Source: Streptomyces fodineus (GTDB lineage Bacteria > Actinomycetota > Actinomycetes > Streptomycetales > Streptomycetaceae). Taken from it: a stretch of 64,000 nt of DNA. Both the position numbers and the translations under genes were made by a program. The stretch is taken from assembly GCF_001735805.1 (NCBI RefSeq), contig NZ_CP017248.1, positions 1,116,001 to 1,180,000 on the forward strand. Direction: 5' to 3'. Under the pieces are notes generated by a model that saw only the letters and a list, made by a program, of their open reading frames with translations, did not search any database and was not told the DNA's origin. This document shows, piece after piece, positions 36,662 to 44,892 of the stretch. Within the stretch, counting starts at the first letter, position 1. Each line of letters starts with the position of its first letter.

Positions 36662-36676
36662 ATAGCCGGAAGCTAT
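36662..36676. promoter_or_regulatory. LysR-type T-N11-A box between sdhC and its LysR gene
   Basis: ATAGC (36662-36666) and GCTAT (36672-36676) form a perfect inverted repeat around 5 bp and fit the LysR T-N11-A rule (T36663, A36675). The site lies 10 bp before the LysR GTG at 36686 and 61 bp from the divergent sdhC start. It fits autorepression combined with control of sdhCAB. Confidence 0.7.
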
Positions 36677-36685
36677 CCTTGCAGG

Positions 36686-37570
36686 GTGCAGTTCCAGCAG
36701 CTCCAGTACTTCGTCGCCGTCGCCGAGACCCGGCACTTCACCCGCGCCGCCGAGCTGGTGCATGTCGCCCAGCCGTCGCTGTCGCAGCAGATCAAGGCGC
36801 TGGAGCGGGAGCTGGGTGCGGATCTGTTCCTGCGCGCCCGGGGCAACATCACCCTCACCGACGCCGGCGAGGCGCTGCTGCCACTGGCCCGGCGAATCCT
36901 GGCCGACGCGGACACCGCCCGCTACGAGGTGCAGGAGCTCGTGCAGCTGCGGCGGGGCCGGGTGCGGCTCGGGGCGACGCCCAGTCTGTGCACGGGCCTG
37001 CTGCCGGATGTGCTGCGCGCCTTCCACGACCGCTATCCCGGTATTCAGCTGCTGATCGAGGAGGGCGGCTCGCACGACCTGGTGCGGGAACTGGCCCGGG
37101 GCGCGCTGGACCTCGCTCTGGTCGTGCTGCCGCTGCCGACGCCGTCACCGGCGCTCACCACCGTGGAGCTGCTGCGGGAGGACCTGGTCGTGGTGTCCTC
37201 ACCGGAGGCGCCGGCGCCCGGCCGGGGCGGGCGAGTGGTGCACATCGCCGATCTGGAGGGTGAGCGTCTGGTGATGTTCCGGCACGGCTACGACCTGCGG
37301 GAGCTGACCGTGGCGGCCTGCCGTGCCGAGGGCTTCGAGCCGGACTTCGCGGTGGAGGGCGGCGAGATGGACGCGGTCCTCGGCTTCGTACGGGCGGGGC
37401 TCGGCGTGGCCGTCGTACCCCGCATGGTCGCGACCAGGTCCGGGCGGGGCCTCAGGGTGACCCCGCTGGCCAGGCCGGGTCTGCACCGCACGATCGCGCT
37501 GGCCCACCGCAGCGACGTGGCTCCGCCGCGGGCCGCGCGGGAGTTGCAGCGGATGCTGCTGGAACGCTGA
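36686..37570 (+). CDS. LysR-family regulator, divergent from sdhCAB
   Basis: A 294-residue LysR activator/repressor. The helix-turn-helix is QFQQLQYFVAVAETRHFTRA followed by ELVHVAQPSLSQQIKALERE with LGADLFLRARGNITLTDAG. The C-terminal half is the two-lobed co-inducer domain (RVRLGATPSLCTGLLPDVLR, then LALVVLPLPTPSPALTTVEL and GLGVAVVPRMVATRSGRGLR). GTG at 36686 was chosen because the segment before it is short and overlaps the operator. The position next to a succinate dehydrogenase operon suggests a C4-dicarboxylate or redox signal. The gene ends 8 bp from the convergent kinase stop. Confidence 0.92.
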   Translation: MQFQQLQYFVAVAETRHFTRAAELVHVAQPSLSQQIKALERELGADLFLRARGNITLTDAGEALLPLARRILADADTARYEVQELVQLRRGRVRLGATPSLCTGLLPDVLRAFHDRYPGIQLLIEEGGSHDLVRELARGALDLALVVLPLPTPSPALTTVELLREDLVVVSSPEAPAPGRGGRVVHIADLEGERLVMFRHGYDLRELTVAACRAEGFEPDFAVEGGEMDAVLGFVRAGLGVAVVPRMVATRSGRGLRVTPLARPGLHRTIALAHRSDVAPPRAARELQRMLLER

Positions 37571-37578
37571 GACGGGCT

Positions 37579-38844
37579 CTAGCGGTGCTTGCCTTGGTAG
37601 GGGTTGGCGCGCGCGTTCAGGAAGTAGTTGAAGATCCCGAGCCCCACCCCCAGCGGGATCGCCGTCCACCAGGGCGCCAGCAGCCAGCACAGCACCAGCG
37701 CGACCGAGCCGACGGCCAGGGGCGCGGCGGCGGAGGGGAGCGGGGCGGGTGAGGCCGGCGCGGGCTCCGCGAGCACGCGGTCGTGGGCCGGCGCGAGCCG
37801 GGCGGCGGAGCCGTCCGGTGTACCGGCGGCCATGGTCGCCACAGGCGCGGGCGCCGGGCGCGAAGAGGCGGGCAGGGCGCGGGGGTCGGCCGCCGGCCCC
37901 TCGGGCATCGACCGGCCGGGTCCGCCTTCGTCGACCGCCGTGCGCGCGGGCGCCGTTGCGCTCGCCCCGCCGGGTGCCGGTCCGCCGAGCTCGGCCAGCC
38001 GCGCCCGGACCTCGGCCGCCGTCGCCGGGCGGGCGTCCGGGTCCTTGGCCAGCAGGTCGAGGATCAGCCCGTCCCAGGCCGGCGGCAGTCCGGGGCGCAG
38101 CCGGCCGGGCGGGACCGGTGGCTCCTCGATGTGCCGGAGCAGGACCGCATGCCAGGTGGCGGCCTCGAACGGAGGCCGGCCGGTGACGAGTTCGTACAGG
38201 ATGCAGCCGAGCGCATACAGGTCGGTACGGGCGTCCACCGGGACGTCCCCGCGGGCCTGCTCCGGCGACATGTAGGCGGGCGTTCCGACGATCTGGCCGG
38301 TGACCGTCAGGGTGGTGGTGGCGCCGGGCCCCTCCAGAACGCGGGCGATACCGAAGTCCAGGACCTTCACCGGGCGGTCCTCGGGTGCTGCCCCGTCGTC
38401 GCCGGTCACCAGGACGTTGCCCGGCTTCATGTCCCGGTGCACGATCCCGGCCGTGTGGGCGGTGCCGAGGGCGCGGCACATCTGGCCGGCCCAGCGTACG
38501 GTGTCGGCCGGGGACGGCAGACCCTCGCTGATCACCTGCGCCAGGGAACGGCCGCGCACCAGCTCCATGACCAGGTAGGGCACCTCCTCGCCGGCGTCCT
38601 CGCGGGCCGTGCCCAACTCGTAGACGGTGACGATGTGCGGGCTCGTCAGCCGGGCGGCGGCCCGTGCCTCACGCTGGAAGCGAGCGGCCAGGGTCGGGTC
38701 ACGGTGGGCGGCGAGACCGGTGAGGAGCTTGACCGCGACCTCGCGGTGCAGATGCCCGTCGTGTGCCCGCCACACCTCCCCCATGCCGCCCGCACCGATC
38801 CGCTCCACCAGCCGGTAGCGCCCGTCCAGCAGCCCCTGCGGCAT
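37579..38844 (-). CDS. Membrane-anchored Ser/Thr protein kinase (Hanks type)
   Basis: About 421 residues from Met at 38844. The kinase domain begins at residue 8: P-loop RYRLVERIGAGGMGEVWRAH, Lys in EVAVKLL, catalytic loop AGIVHRDMKPGNVLV, and VKVLDFGIARVLEG with the DFG magnesium motif. GTPAYMSPEQARGDVPVDAR is the APE segment. It is followed by an Ala/Pro-rich linker of about 100 residues and a C-terminal hydrophobic hairpin (VGSVALVLCWLLAPWWTAIP, then LGIFNYFLNARANPYQGKHR), but no extracellular PASTA or sensor domain. It is third in a likely operon after the methyltransferase and rmdA; the gap to rmdA is 48 bp. Confidence 0.92.
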   Translation of the reverse strand: MPQGLLDGRYRLVERIGAGGMGEVWRAHDGHLHREVAVKLLTGLAAHRDPTLAARFQREARAAARLTSPHIVTVYELGTAREDAGEEVPYLVMELVRGRSLAQVISEGLPSPADTVRWAGQMCRALGTAHTAGIVHRDMKPGNVLVTGDDGAAPEDRPVKVLDFGIARVLEGPGATTTLTVTGQIVGTPAYMSPEQARGDVPVDARTDLYALGCILYELVTGRPPFEAATWHAVLLRHIEEPPVPPGRLRPGLPPAWDGLILDLLAKDPDARPATAAEVRARLAELGGPAPGGASATAPARTAVDEGGPGRSMPEGPAADPRALPASSRPAPAPVATMAAGTPDGSAARLAPAHDRVLAEPAPASPAPLPSAAAPLAVGSVALVLCWLLAPWWTAIPLGVGLGIFNYFLNARANPYQGKHR

Positions 38845-38892
38845 GCGTCCCCCCTGTGCCCCTCGCGCCTCGCGCAGGCCGCCCACCCTATG

Positions 38893-41043
38893 TCAGCCCG
38901 TCGCGTCCACCAGTGCAAGCTCGTGCAGCCGCTCCGGTGGGCCCGGCCGGGCGTAGTACCAGCCCTGGGCCGTGTCGCAGCCCAGTATCCGCAACTGCTC
39001 GGCCTGGGCGCCGGTTTCCACGCCCTCGACGGTGACCGCGAGGTCGAGGCTGTGGGCGAGGGAGACGATCCCCTCGACGATCTTCAGGTCGACGGGGTCT
39101 GCGGGGAACTGCTGCATGCCCCGGGTGAAGGAGCGGTCCAGCTTGAGGATGCGCACCGGGAGGCGGCGGAGATTGGCCAGGTTCGAGTAGCCGGTGCCGA
39201 AGTCGTCGAGGGCGATGTCGACGCCCATCTCGGCCAGCCGGCGCAGGGGTTTGAGCAGATCGTCGTCGGCGCCGATGAGCGCGGACTCGGTGACCTCCAG
39301 GCACAGGGCGTCCGGTGCGACGCCCGCGCGCTCCAGGATGTCGACGGTCTCCTGGACGAGGCCCGGATGGCTGAGCTGGCACGGCGACAGGTTGACGTTG
39401 ATGCGCAGGGGACCCGCGGCCGTCTCCTCGCCGTGGCGTTCTCGCCAGGCGCGGGCCTGCCGGATGGACTCCTCCAGCACCCACCGGCCGAGCGGCACGA
39501 TCAGACCGGTGTGCTCGGCGAGCGGGATGAAACGGTCGGGCCCGAGCACGCCGTGCTGCGGATGCAGCCAGCGGACCAGCGCCTCGGCGCCGCGCACACT
39601 GCCGTCGCCGAGGTGGACGAGCGGCTGGTACTCGATGAAGAACTCGCCGCGTTCCAGGGCCGTGGGCAGGGCCGTGGTCAGGCCGTGGCGGGTGATCGCG
39701 CGGGCGTCGGCCTCCGGGTCGGCGAGTTCGCAGCGGTTGCCGCCTGCCGACTTCGCCCGGTACATGGTGATGTCCGCGCTGCGCAGGACTTCCGCGGCGG
39801 TGCGCTCCCCGGCCGGCCCCTCGACAATGCCGAGGCTGCCGCGCACCATCAGATCCCGGCCGTCGATGCTGATCGGGGTGATCAGGGCGTTCATGATGCG
39901 CTCGGCGAGTTCGTCCACCGAGCGCTCGGTGCCCGGCCCGGTGGTCAGGGCCACGAACTCGTCGCCGCCGAGCCGGGCGACCATCTCGCCGGGCGCGGTC
40001 GCGCAGGACTGCAGCCGGTCGGCGACCTCCACCAGGAGCCGGTCGCCGGCCGCGTGCCCGAGGCTGTCGTTGACGGTCTTGAAACCGTCCAGGTCGAGAT
40101 AGCACAGCCCGAAGCGCTGGCCCTCCCCCGCGTTCAGCGCCTTCTCCAGGCGCTCGAAGAACAGCGAGCGGTTGGGCAGGCCGGTGAGCGCGTCGTGCGT
40201 CGCCTCGTAGCGCAGCCGGAGGTTGAGCAGCCGGCGCTCGGTGGTGTCCTCCATGAGCGCGAGCTGGTATTGCGGGGCGCCGTCGGCGTCGCGCAGCAGG
40301 GAGACCGTCAGGTTGGTCCACAGGACCGTGCCGTCGGGGCGGTTGAAGGCCTTTTCGAGGTGGTAGTGCTCGCGCTCGCCGCGGATGAGTTCGTCGTAGA
40401 GCTTCCAGGTCTGGGGCGCGTCCTCGGGGTGCACCCAGTCCTGCACGCGGCGACCGCGCAGGGCCTGGTCGGAGAGCCCGAACATGCGCAGCAGCGCCTG
40501 GTTGACCTGGAGGACGTTGCCGTCGAGGTCGGCGATGCCGATCCCTATGGCCGCGCCCTCGAAGACCGCGCGGAAGCGGGCCTCGCTGGCGTGCAGGGCC
40601 TGGGCGACCACGCCCTGCGCCCTGAGCGCGGCCTGGGCGATGGACTCCTGCTCGGTGAGGGTGCGTTCGCGCAGCGCCTCGGCGTACCCGGCGGCCATCG
40701 CGTGCTGCAGCCGTGAGCAGCGCAGGCGCGGTTCGTCCTGGGGGCCGTCCTCGGTCTCGGCGCAGTACAGCACCAGATAGGCGTCGACGCAGTCCAGGGT
40801 CCGGGTCAGCGCCTCGGGGTCGGTGCAGTGCGCGCCGACCAGGGCGCCGCCCACCGCCTTGGCACCGTCCGCGTCGAAGCCCCGGGCCCGCAGCAGCTCG
40901 CTCAACCGGCGTGCGAGCGGGAGGAGTTGCTCCTCGAACTCCGCTCGGGTCGACGACGTGGAGGTCACCGCGTAGAGCGCCCGGCTCCAGATCGTCGTGA
41001 ACCGGCGCAGTCTGTCCTCCGGCCCGTCCGGTTCCGCGCTCAC
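38893..41043 (-). CDS. rmdA: PAS-GGDEF-EAL cyclic-di-GMP enzyme, RmdA-like
   Basis: A 716-residue cytoplasmic protein with no membrane segment. An N-terminal helical region of about 150 residues (LARRLSELLRARGFDADGAK) is followed by a PAS domain (SEARFRAVFEGAAIGIGIAD to MEDTTERR, about 155-275). The GGDEF domain (THDALTGLPNRSLFFERLEK, RLGGDEFVAL) keeps an intact active site. The EAL domain (VRGAEALVRWLHPQHGVLGP, ALDDFGTGYSNLANLRRLPV, AVTVEGVET) keeps the E-A-L and the D-D-F-G-T metal motif. Both cyclase and phosphodiesterase activities are plausible. Architecture and neighbourhood recall S. coelicolor RmdA (SCO0928), which promotes aerial development. Begins with GTG at 41043, overlapping the methyltransferase stop (GTGA). 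Confidence 0.9.
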   Translation of the reverse strand: MSAEPDGPEDRLRRFTTIWSRALYAVTSTSSTRAEFEEQLLPLARRLSELLRARGFDADGAKAVGGALVGAHCTDPEALTRTLDCVDAYLVLYCAETEDGPQDEPRLRCSRLQHAMAAGYAEALRERTLTEQESIAQAALRAQGVVAQALHASEARFRAVFEGAAIGIGIADLDGNVLQVNQALLRMFGLSDQALRGRRVQDWVHPEDAPQTWKLYDELIRGEREHYHLEKAFNRPDGTVLWTNLTVSLLRDADGAPQYQLALMEDTTERRLLNLRLRYEATHDALTGLPNRSLFFERLEKALNAGEGQRFGLCYLDLDGFKTVNDSLGHAAGDRLLVEVADRLQSCATAPGEMVARLGGDEFVALTTGPGTERSVDELAERIMNALITPISIDGRDLMVRGSLGIVEGPAGERTAAEVLRSADITMYRAKSAGGNRCELADPEADARAITRHGLTTALPTALERGEFFIEYQPLVHLGDGSVRGAEALVRWLHPQHGVLGPDRFIPLAEHTGLIVPLGRWVLEESIRQARAWRERHGEETAAGPLRINVNLSPCQLSHPGLVQETVDILERAGVAPDALCLEVTESALIGADDDLLKPLRRLAEMGVDIALDDFGTGYSNLANLRRLPVRILKLDRSFTRGMQQFPADPVDLKIVEGIVSLAHSLDLAVTVEGVETGAQAEQLRILGCDTAQGWYYARPGPPERLHELALVDATG

Positions 41044-41852
41044 GCCGTACGCCCCACGCCGGCGAATCCGGAGAAGGCGAACGGATCCTCGTCCTCCGGC
41101 GCCGACTCCGGCCGCCAGTGCGGCATCGGCACCAGTCCCGGTTCCACCATGTCGTACCCCTCGAAGAACCGCGCGATCTCGTCGCGCGAGCGCATGATCA
41201 GCGGGTTGCGAATGTCCTTGTATACGTCCACCGCACCCTCGGCCCGCTCGGCGGGCACCGGGATTCCCTCGTACGAGGCATGGGTGAGGATGAGCAGGCT
41301 GCCGGGCGCGAGCGCCTCGCGCAGCTCGGCCACCGCACCGTAGGGGTCGTCCGCGTCTTCCACGAAGTGCAGTATGGCAACGAGGAGGAGGGCGACCGGC
41401 CGGTTCAGGTCGATCAGCCGCTCCACCTGGGGGCTGGAGAGGATCTCCTGGGGCTTGCGGAGGTCCGCGGCGACCACGTCCGCGCCGTCGTTGCCCGCCA
41501 GTACCGCCTGGCTGTGCGCGACGGCGACCGGGTCGTGGTCGACGTAGACCACGCGGGCGCCCGGTGCGGCGGCCTGAGCCACCTCGTGGACGTTGCCGAA
41601 GGTCGGGATGCCGGAGCCTATGTCGAGGTACTGGGTGATGCCCTCCTGGGCCGCGAACCGCACGGCGCGGCGCATGAACGCCCGGTTGGCCTGCATGATC
41701 TTCGGCAGGCCCGGCATGAACTCCATCGCCTTGCGGGCCGCTTCCCGGTCCACCTCGAAGTTGTGCGAGCCGCCCAGGTAGTAGTCGTAGATCCGCGAGA
41801 CGCTCGGCACCGAGATGTCGATGCTCCGTGGGGCCCAGGCGGGACGCTCCAT
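41040..41852 (-). CDS. SAM-dependent methyltransferase (Methyltransf_19/DUF574)
   Basis: A 270-residue protein of a family that is abundant in Streptomyces. It starts MERPAWAPRSIDISVPSVSR, then IYDYYLGGSHNFEVDREAAR, the N-terminal signature. QYLDIGSGIPTFGNVHEVAQ is the SAM-binding loop and ARVVYVDHDPVAVAHSQAVL supplies the ribose-binding Asp. LLILTHASYEGIPVPAER completes the sheet. The ATG at 41852 follows GGAGAG. It is first in a probable operon with rmdA and the kinase (4-bp overlap with rmdA). The substrate of this family is unknown. Confidence 0.92.
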   Translation of the reverse strand: MERPAWAPRSIDISVPSVSRIYDYYLGGSHNFEVDREAARKAMEFMPGLPKIMQANRAFMRRAVRFAAQEGITQYLDIGSGIPTFGNVHEVAQAAAPGARVVYVDHDPVAVAHSQAVLAGNDGADVVAADLRKPQEILSSPQVERLIDLNRPVALLLVAILHFVEDADDPYGAVAELREALAPGSLLILTHASYEGIPVPAERAEGAVDVYKDIRNPLIMRSRDEIARFFEGYDMVEPGLVPMPHWRPESAPEDEDPFAFSGFAGVGRTA

Positions 41853-42025
41853 GTATCTCTCCGAGCTGTAGGCGACAGGGACAGGCGATCCGGTGTTCGA
41901 GCAGAGGCTACTGATCGCCCGCCAAAGGAGCGACCCGAAACGGAAATTGACCGTCCGTTCCCCGCCACTGCCTGTGGCAAGTGCCCGTATGGCCCCGCTG
42001 TGTAACGGATTCCGGTACAAACAAC

Positions 42026-42062
42026 GGTCCGCCCCCTCCGTGCGGTGCGGAGGGGGCGGACC
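42026..42062 (-). terminator. Strong terminator of the SCO0930-like lipoprotein gene
   Basis: A perfect 15-bp stem, GGTCCGCCCCCTCCG (42026-42040) with its complement at 42048-42062 and a 7-nt loop. On the minus strand it is followed by a T-rich stretch (GTTGTTTGT). It lies 49 bp beyond the lipoprotein stop and insulates it from the methyltransferase gene. Confidence 0.85.
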
Positions 42063-42111
42063 TTCGGTGGCGCTCCGGGTCGGGCGGGGCGATCGACCCT
42101 GGGGAGGTGAT

Positions 42112-43080
42112 CTAGTTGCCCGGCGCGCCGACCGGCTTGCCGTCGGGCGAGACGGCGTACCAGGTGCCGCCCACGCCCTGACCGTTGGTGTCGCCGGGGG
42201 CCTTGTCCCCGGAGAAGGTGTAGATCGGCCAGCAGTTGACCGTCATCTGCTGGACACCGTCGGGTCGGGTGAAGCCCATCAGGCCCTTCTTCTTGACCCC
42301 CTCGGTGTCCTGGGGCTTGACGATGCCGACGGCCGGCCACTTCACCAGGCAGGCACCGGTGCAGTTCGAGACGGACTTCGGCCAGGCCTTGTCCTTCATG
42401 AAGCGGTAGACCGTCATGCCGTTCTTGTCGACGACGATGTCGCCCAGCTTGGGGTCCTTGCGGACGGACAGACCGGGCAGGGCGGCCAGGGAGGCCTTCT
42501 TGCCGTTCGGGGCCAGCGCGAACCACTTGCCGCCCACGCCCTGGCCGTTGACGTCTCCGCCGTTGACGTCCTTGACGTAGCGGTAGGCGGGCCAGCCGCC
42601 GATGGTGAGCTGCTTGGTGCCGTCGGCGCGGGTGACCTCGCCGAGCAGCGCCTTGTCGACGCCGGCGCCGGCGGTGGCGTCACCGGCGGGCACCGGCGGC
42701 CAGGTGCTGGCGCAGTCGCCGTTGCAGTTCGACTTGGGCGGATTGGCGGTGTCCTTGTCGAACCGGTAGAGGGTGAGGCCGGCGCCGTCGGTGAGCACGC
42801 TGCCGAGGTCGGGGTTGGCGGCCACGGTCAGCTTGCCCGCCGGGGCGGCCTGGGTCGGGGAGCTCGAGCTCTGGTTGCCGTCGGCGCCGTAACCGTTCTG
42901 CGATCCCGTGCCGGTGCCGACGCCGGCGCCGGAGGTCGGGCTGCCCGCGGGCGCCGTGGCCCCGACGTTCTGGGCCGCCGATGCCGGGGTGGTGCTGTTG
43001 TCCTGACCGCACGCCGTCGTCAGCGCCAGCACCGCGGCGGCTGTGGCCACCAGTGAGGCGGTCCGCCAGGAGGTCTTCAT
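42112..43080 (-). CDS. SCO0930-family lipoprotein with PF03640-type repeats
   Basis: A 322-residue lipoprotein. The signal peptide ends at the lipobox LALTTAC (Cys about residue 25), followed by a Ser/Thr/Gly/Pro-rich linker. Two copies of a secreted repeat follow. Each has a Y-R-F strand with a paired cysteine motif (SNCNGDCASTWPPV and SNCTGACLVKWPAV), a GG/NC-W-P strand (LTIGGWPAYRYVKDVNGGD; MTVNCWPIYTFSGDKAPGD) and a G-V-G-G-x-W-Y/F strand. This is the Lipoprotein_15 repeat arranged as in S. coelicolor SCO0930. The cysteine pairs look suited to disulfide or metal/heme binding, but the function is unknown. A strong terminator lies downstream. Confidence 0.88.
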   Translation of the reverse strand: MKTSWRTASLVATAAAVLALTTACGQDNSTTPASAAQNVGATAPAGSPTSGAGVGTGTGSQNGYGADGNQSSSSPTQAAPAGKLTVAANPDLGSVLTDGAGLTLYRFDKDTANPPKSNCNGDCASTWPPVPAGDATAGAGVDKALLGEVTRADGTKQLTIGGWPAYRYVKDVNGGDVNGQGVGGKWFALAPNGKKASLAALPGLSVRKDPKLGDIVVDKNGMTVYRFMKDKAWPKSVSNCTGACLVKWPAVGIVKPQDTEGVKKKGLMGFTRPDGVQQMTVNCWPIYTFSGDKAPGDTNGQGVGGTWYAVSPDGKPVGAPGN

Positions 43081-43380
43081 CTCCAACTCCCCATGTTTGC
43101 CTGGATGTTGCAGCGCCTGCCGCGCCGCCGCACGGTCATGGGTACGCACCGAGGGGGGCGGAGTGTTCAACGGGGAGGGGAAGTTCTTCGGGAATTTCTT
43201 TCCGGACCCTGTGACCCGCACCGTTGTCCGGGTTCGGACGGTCGTACGTTTCGCGCCAATAGCACTCTGTGCCGCGTCAAACCGTTGTTCGCACCGAATA
43301 CCCCCTTCGAAGCAATCCGGGCGCACTACGGCATACGACAGGGTTTCGCACCCCATGATCGTCGCGTGCATGGACCCGAA
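43081..43380. promoter_or_regulatory. Divergent promoter region
   Basis: These 300 bp between the lipoprotein start and the proline-rich gene start must hold both promoters. The sequence is less GC-rich than the flanking genes, as expected for promoters, and includes short AT-richer patches such as GGGAATTTCTTTCC around 43190-43203. I could not assign a sigma factor class. Confidence 0.4.
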
Positions 43381-43941
43381 GTGACCCGATGCGCGTCCGC
43401 CGCACGGGTGTTGGCCCTGGTGACGCTGACCTGGACCCTGGTGGGCTGTCCGGTCGGCAGCGCGTCGGCCGACGCCTGTGCGTACGCCTCGACGGGCCCG
43501 GACGGCACGGCGGCGGTGGCCTACGCGGGCAGCCACCACTGGCCGATCCCGCCGCCCTGCCCGACGCCCACCCCGCCCCCGTGCCCGCCCACGCCCACGC
43601 CCACGCCTACGCCGACACCGACCCCGTCGCCGAAGCCGCCGCCACCGAAGCCGACTCCGCGGCCGGCACCGAAACCCCGCCCGAGGCCGCCGGCCCGGCC
43701 CGCCCCGGCCCCGCCGGCCCCACGGCCTGCGCCGACGCCCACCCCCACACCGGCGCCCAAGCCCAGGCCCGCGCCGACACCGAAGCACGCTCCGCGCCAC
43801 TCCGTGACCCCGGTCAGGTATCCGGCGTACCACCCGCACCCCGTCGCGCACGCCGCGCCGGACCACACCACGCCGGTCGTCTACGTCCTGCTCATCACCG
43901 TTCCGGCGATCGTCGCCGTGGCGGCCCTGCGCCCGCGCTGA
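43381..43941 (+). CDS. Secreted proline-rich cell-wall-type protein
   Basis: A 186-residue protein with an N-terminal signal segment (RVLALVTLTWTLVGCPVGSA) and a C-terminal hydrophobic helix (PVVYVLLITVPAIVAVAAL) ending in Arg, so it is probably anchored outside the membrane. Between them is a rod of Pro-Thr/Lys/Ala/Arg (PTPTPTPTPTPSPKPPPPK and similar, about residues 60-140) that would form an extended polyproline helix spanning the wall. The cysteine in VGCPVG could be a lipobox. GTG at 43381 was taken as start, with only a weak ribosome site. The position next to the SCO0930-like gene recalls the S. coelicolor secreted proline-rich protein SCO0931. Confidence 0.75.
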   Translation: MTRCASAARVLALVTLTWTLVGCPVGSASADACAYASTGPDGTAAVAYAGSHHWPIPPPCPTPTPPPCPPTPTPTPTPTPTPSPKPPPPKPTPRPAPKPRPRPPARPAPAPPAPRPAPTPTPTPAPKPRPAPTPKHAPRHSVTPVRYPAYHPHPVAHAAPDHTTPVVYVLLITVPAIVAVAALRPR

Positions 43942-43974
43942 CACGCCGGCCAGCTCACCTTCTGGAGGTATCCG

Positions 43975-44739
43975 TTGCCGGATTGGCTTGTTCTCGTCCT
44001 CGCGATGCTCGGGGCCTGTGCCGTGGTGGTGGTCATCACGCTCCTACGGCACAAGCGGGCTCCCGAGGACGAGGACCCCAACGAGACGCCGGACGTCATC
44101 GAGTACATGACCATGTGGATCGGCGTCGTGTACGCCATCGTCCTGGGGCTGGCCATCGCGGGCGTGTGGGAGGCCCACAGCTCCGCCCAGGACCACGCGC
44201 AGTCCGAGGCCCAGGCCCTGCACGAGATCTCGGAGCGGGTCCGGGTCTATCCGACGGACGTCCGTGACCGGATCCGGAGCGACGTCAACGCCTATGTCGC
44301 CTATGTCGTCGACCACGAGTGGAAGACGATGTCCCGCGCCGAGCACGTCTCCGACCACGGCACCCAGCTGCTGCAGAAGGTCCGCCAGGACGTCACCGAC
44401 TACCGGCCGAAGAACGACTTCGAGGCGCAGGCATACCAGCCGCTGCTGGACCAGATGACCGCCGCCGACCAGGCACGCAACGCGCGCGCCGACTCCACCG
44501 GGCCCACCATGCCGCCGGTGGTGTGGTGGGGGCTGCTCACCGGGGCAGTGGTCACCATCGGCATGGTGTTCGCGCTGCAGATCCGCCGTACCACACGCGA
44601 ACTGGTCCTGGCCGGGCTGTTCTCCGCGACCATCGCGTTCATGCTGTTCCTCATCTGGGACTTCGACGCCCCTTACAGCCGGGGCATCGCGGTGACCGCG
44701 GAACCGTTCGTGAACATGTTCCCGGGCGTGACCGGATAG
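43975..44739 (+). CDS. DUF4239 integral membrane protein (bestrophin-like)
   Basis: A 254-residue protein starting at TTG 43975, after the ribosome site TGGAGGTA. Four membrane helices: LVLVLAMLGACAVVVVITLL, EYMTMWIGVVYAIVLGLAIA, WWGLLTGAVVTIGMVFALQI and LVLAGLFSATIAFMLFLIWD. Between helices 2 and 3 is a long helical cytoplasmic or external domain (HSSAQDHAQSEAQALHEISE, then TDYRPKNDFEAQAYQPLLDQ). The pattern is that of DUF4239, distantly related to bestrophin channels. It is 33 bp after the proline-rich gene, so probably co-transcribed, and is followed by a hairpin at 44770-44789. Confidence 0.85.
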   Translation: MPDWLVLVLAMLGACAVVVVITLLRHKRAPEDEDPNETPDVIEYMTMWIGVVYAIVLGLAIAGVWEAHSSAQDHAQSEAQALHEISERVRVYPTDVRDRIRSDVNAYVAYVVDHEWKTMSRAEHVSDHGTQLLQKVRQDVTDYRPKNDFEAQAYQPLLDQMTAADQARNARADSTGPTMPPVVWWGLLTGAVVTIGMVFALQIRRTTRELVLAGLFSATIAFMLFLIWDFDAPYSRGIAVTAEPFVNMFPGVTG

Positions 44740-44769
44740 CCCCTCCGGCCACAGGAGCGTTGTCCCCGA

Positions 44770-44789
44770 GGGGGCACACCCGTGCCCCC
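44770..44789. terminator. Terminator between DUF4239 and repeat-protein genes
   Basis: GGGGGCAC (44770-44777) pairs with GTGCCCCC (44782-44789) around an ACCC loop, 30 bp after the DUF4239 stop and between two convergent genes. Confidence 0.65.
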
Positions 44790-44892
44790 TGCGCGCCGCT
44801 TCGCCCCGGCACCCGTGAGGGACCGGGGCGATCGTGTGCCCCACGACGCATGCCGTGCCAAGGGCAGCGACGAAAGGACCGGACGGCGGGCG

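Noticed and set aside
37783..40716. Long plus-strand frame opposite the kinase and rmdA
   Set aside because: Antisense of two well-defined genes; composition is Gly/Val/Leu-Gln-rich shadow sequence without motifs.
43389..44267. Alternative plus-strand frame overlapping the proline-rich and DUF4239 genes
   Set aside because: It lacks signal peptide or helices; the other frame gives a signal peptide, proline rod and membrane tail.
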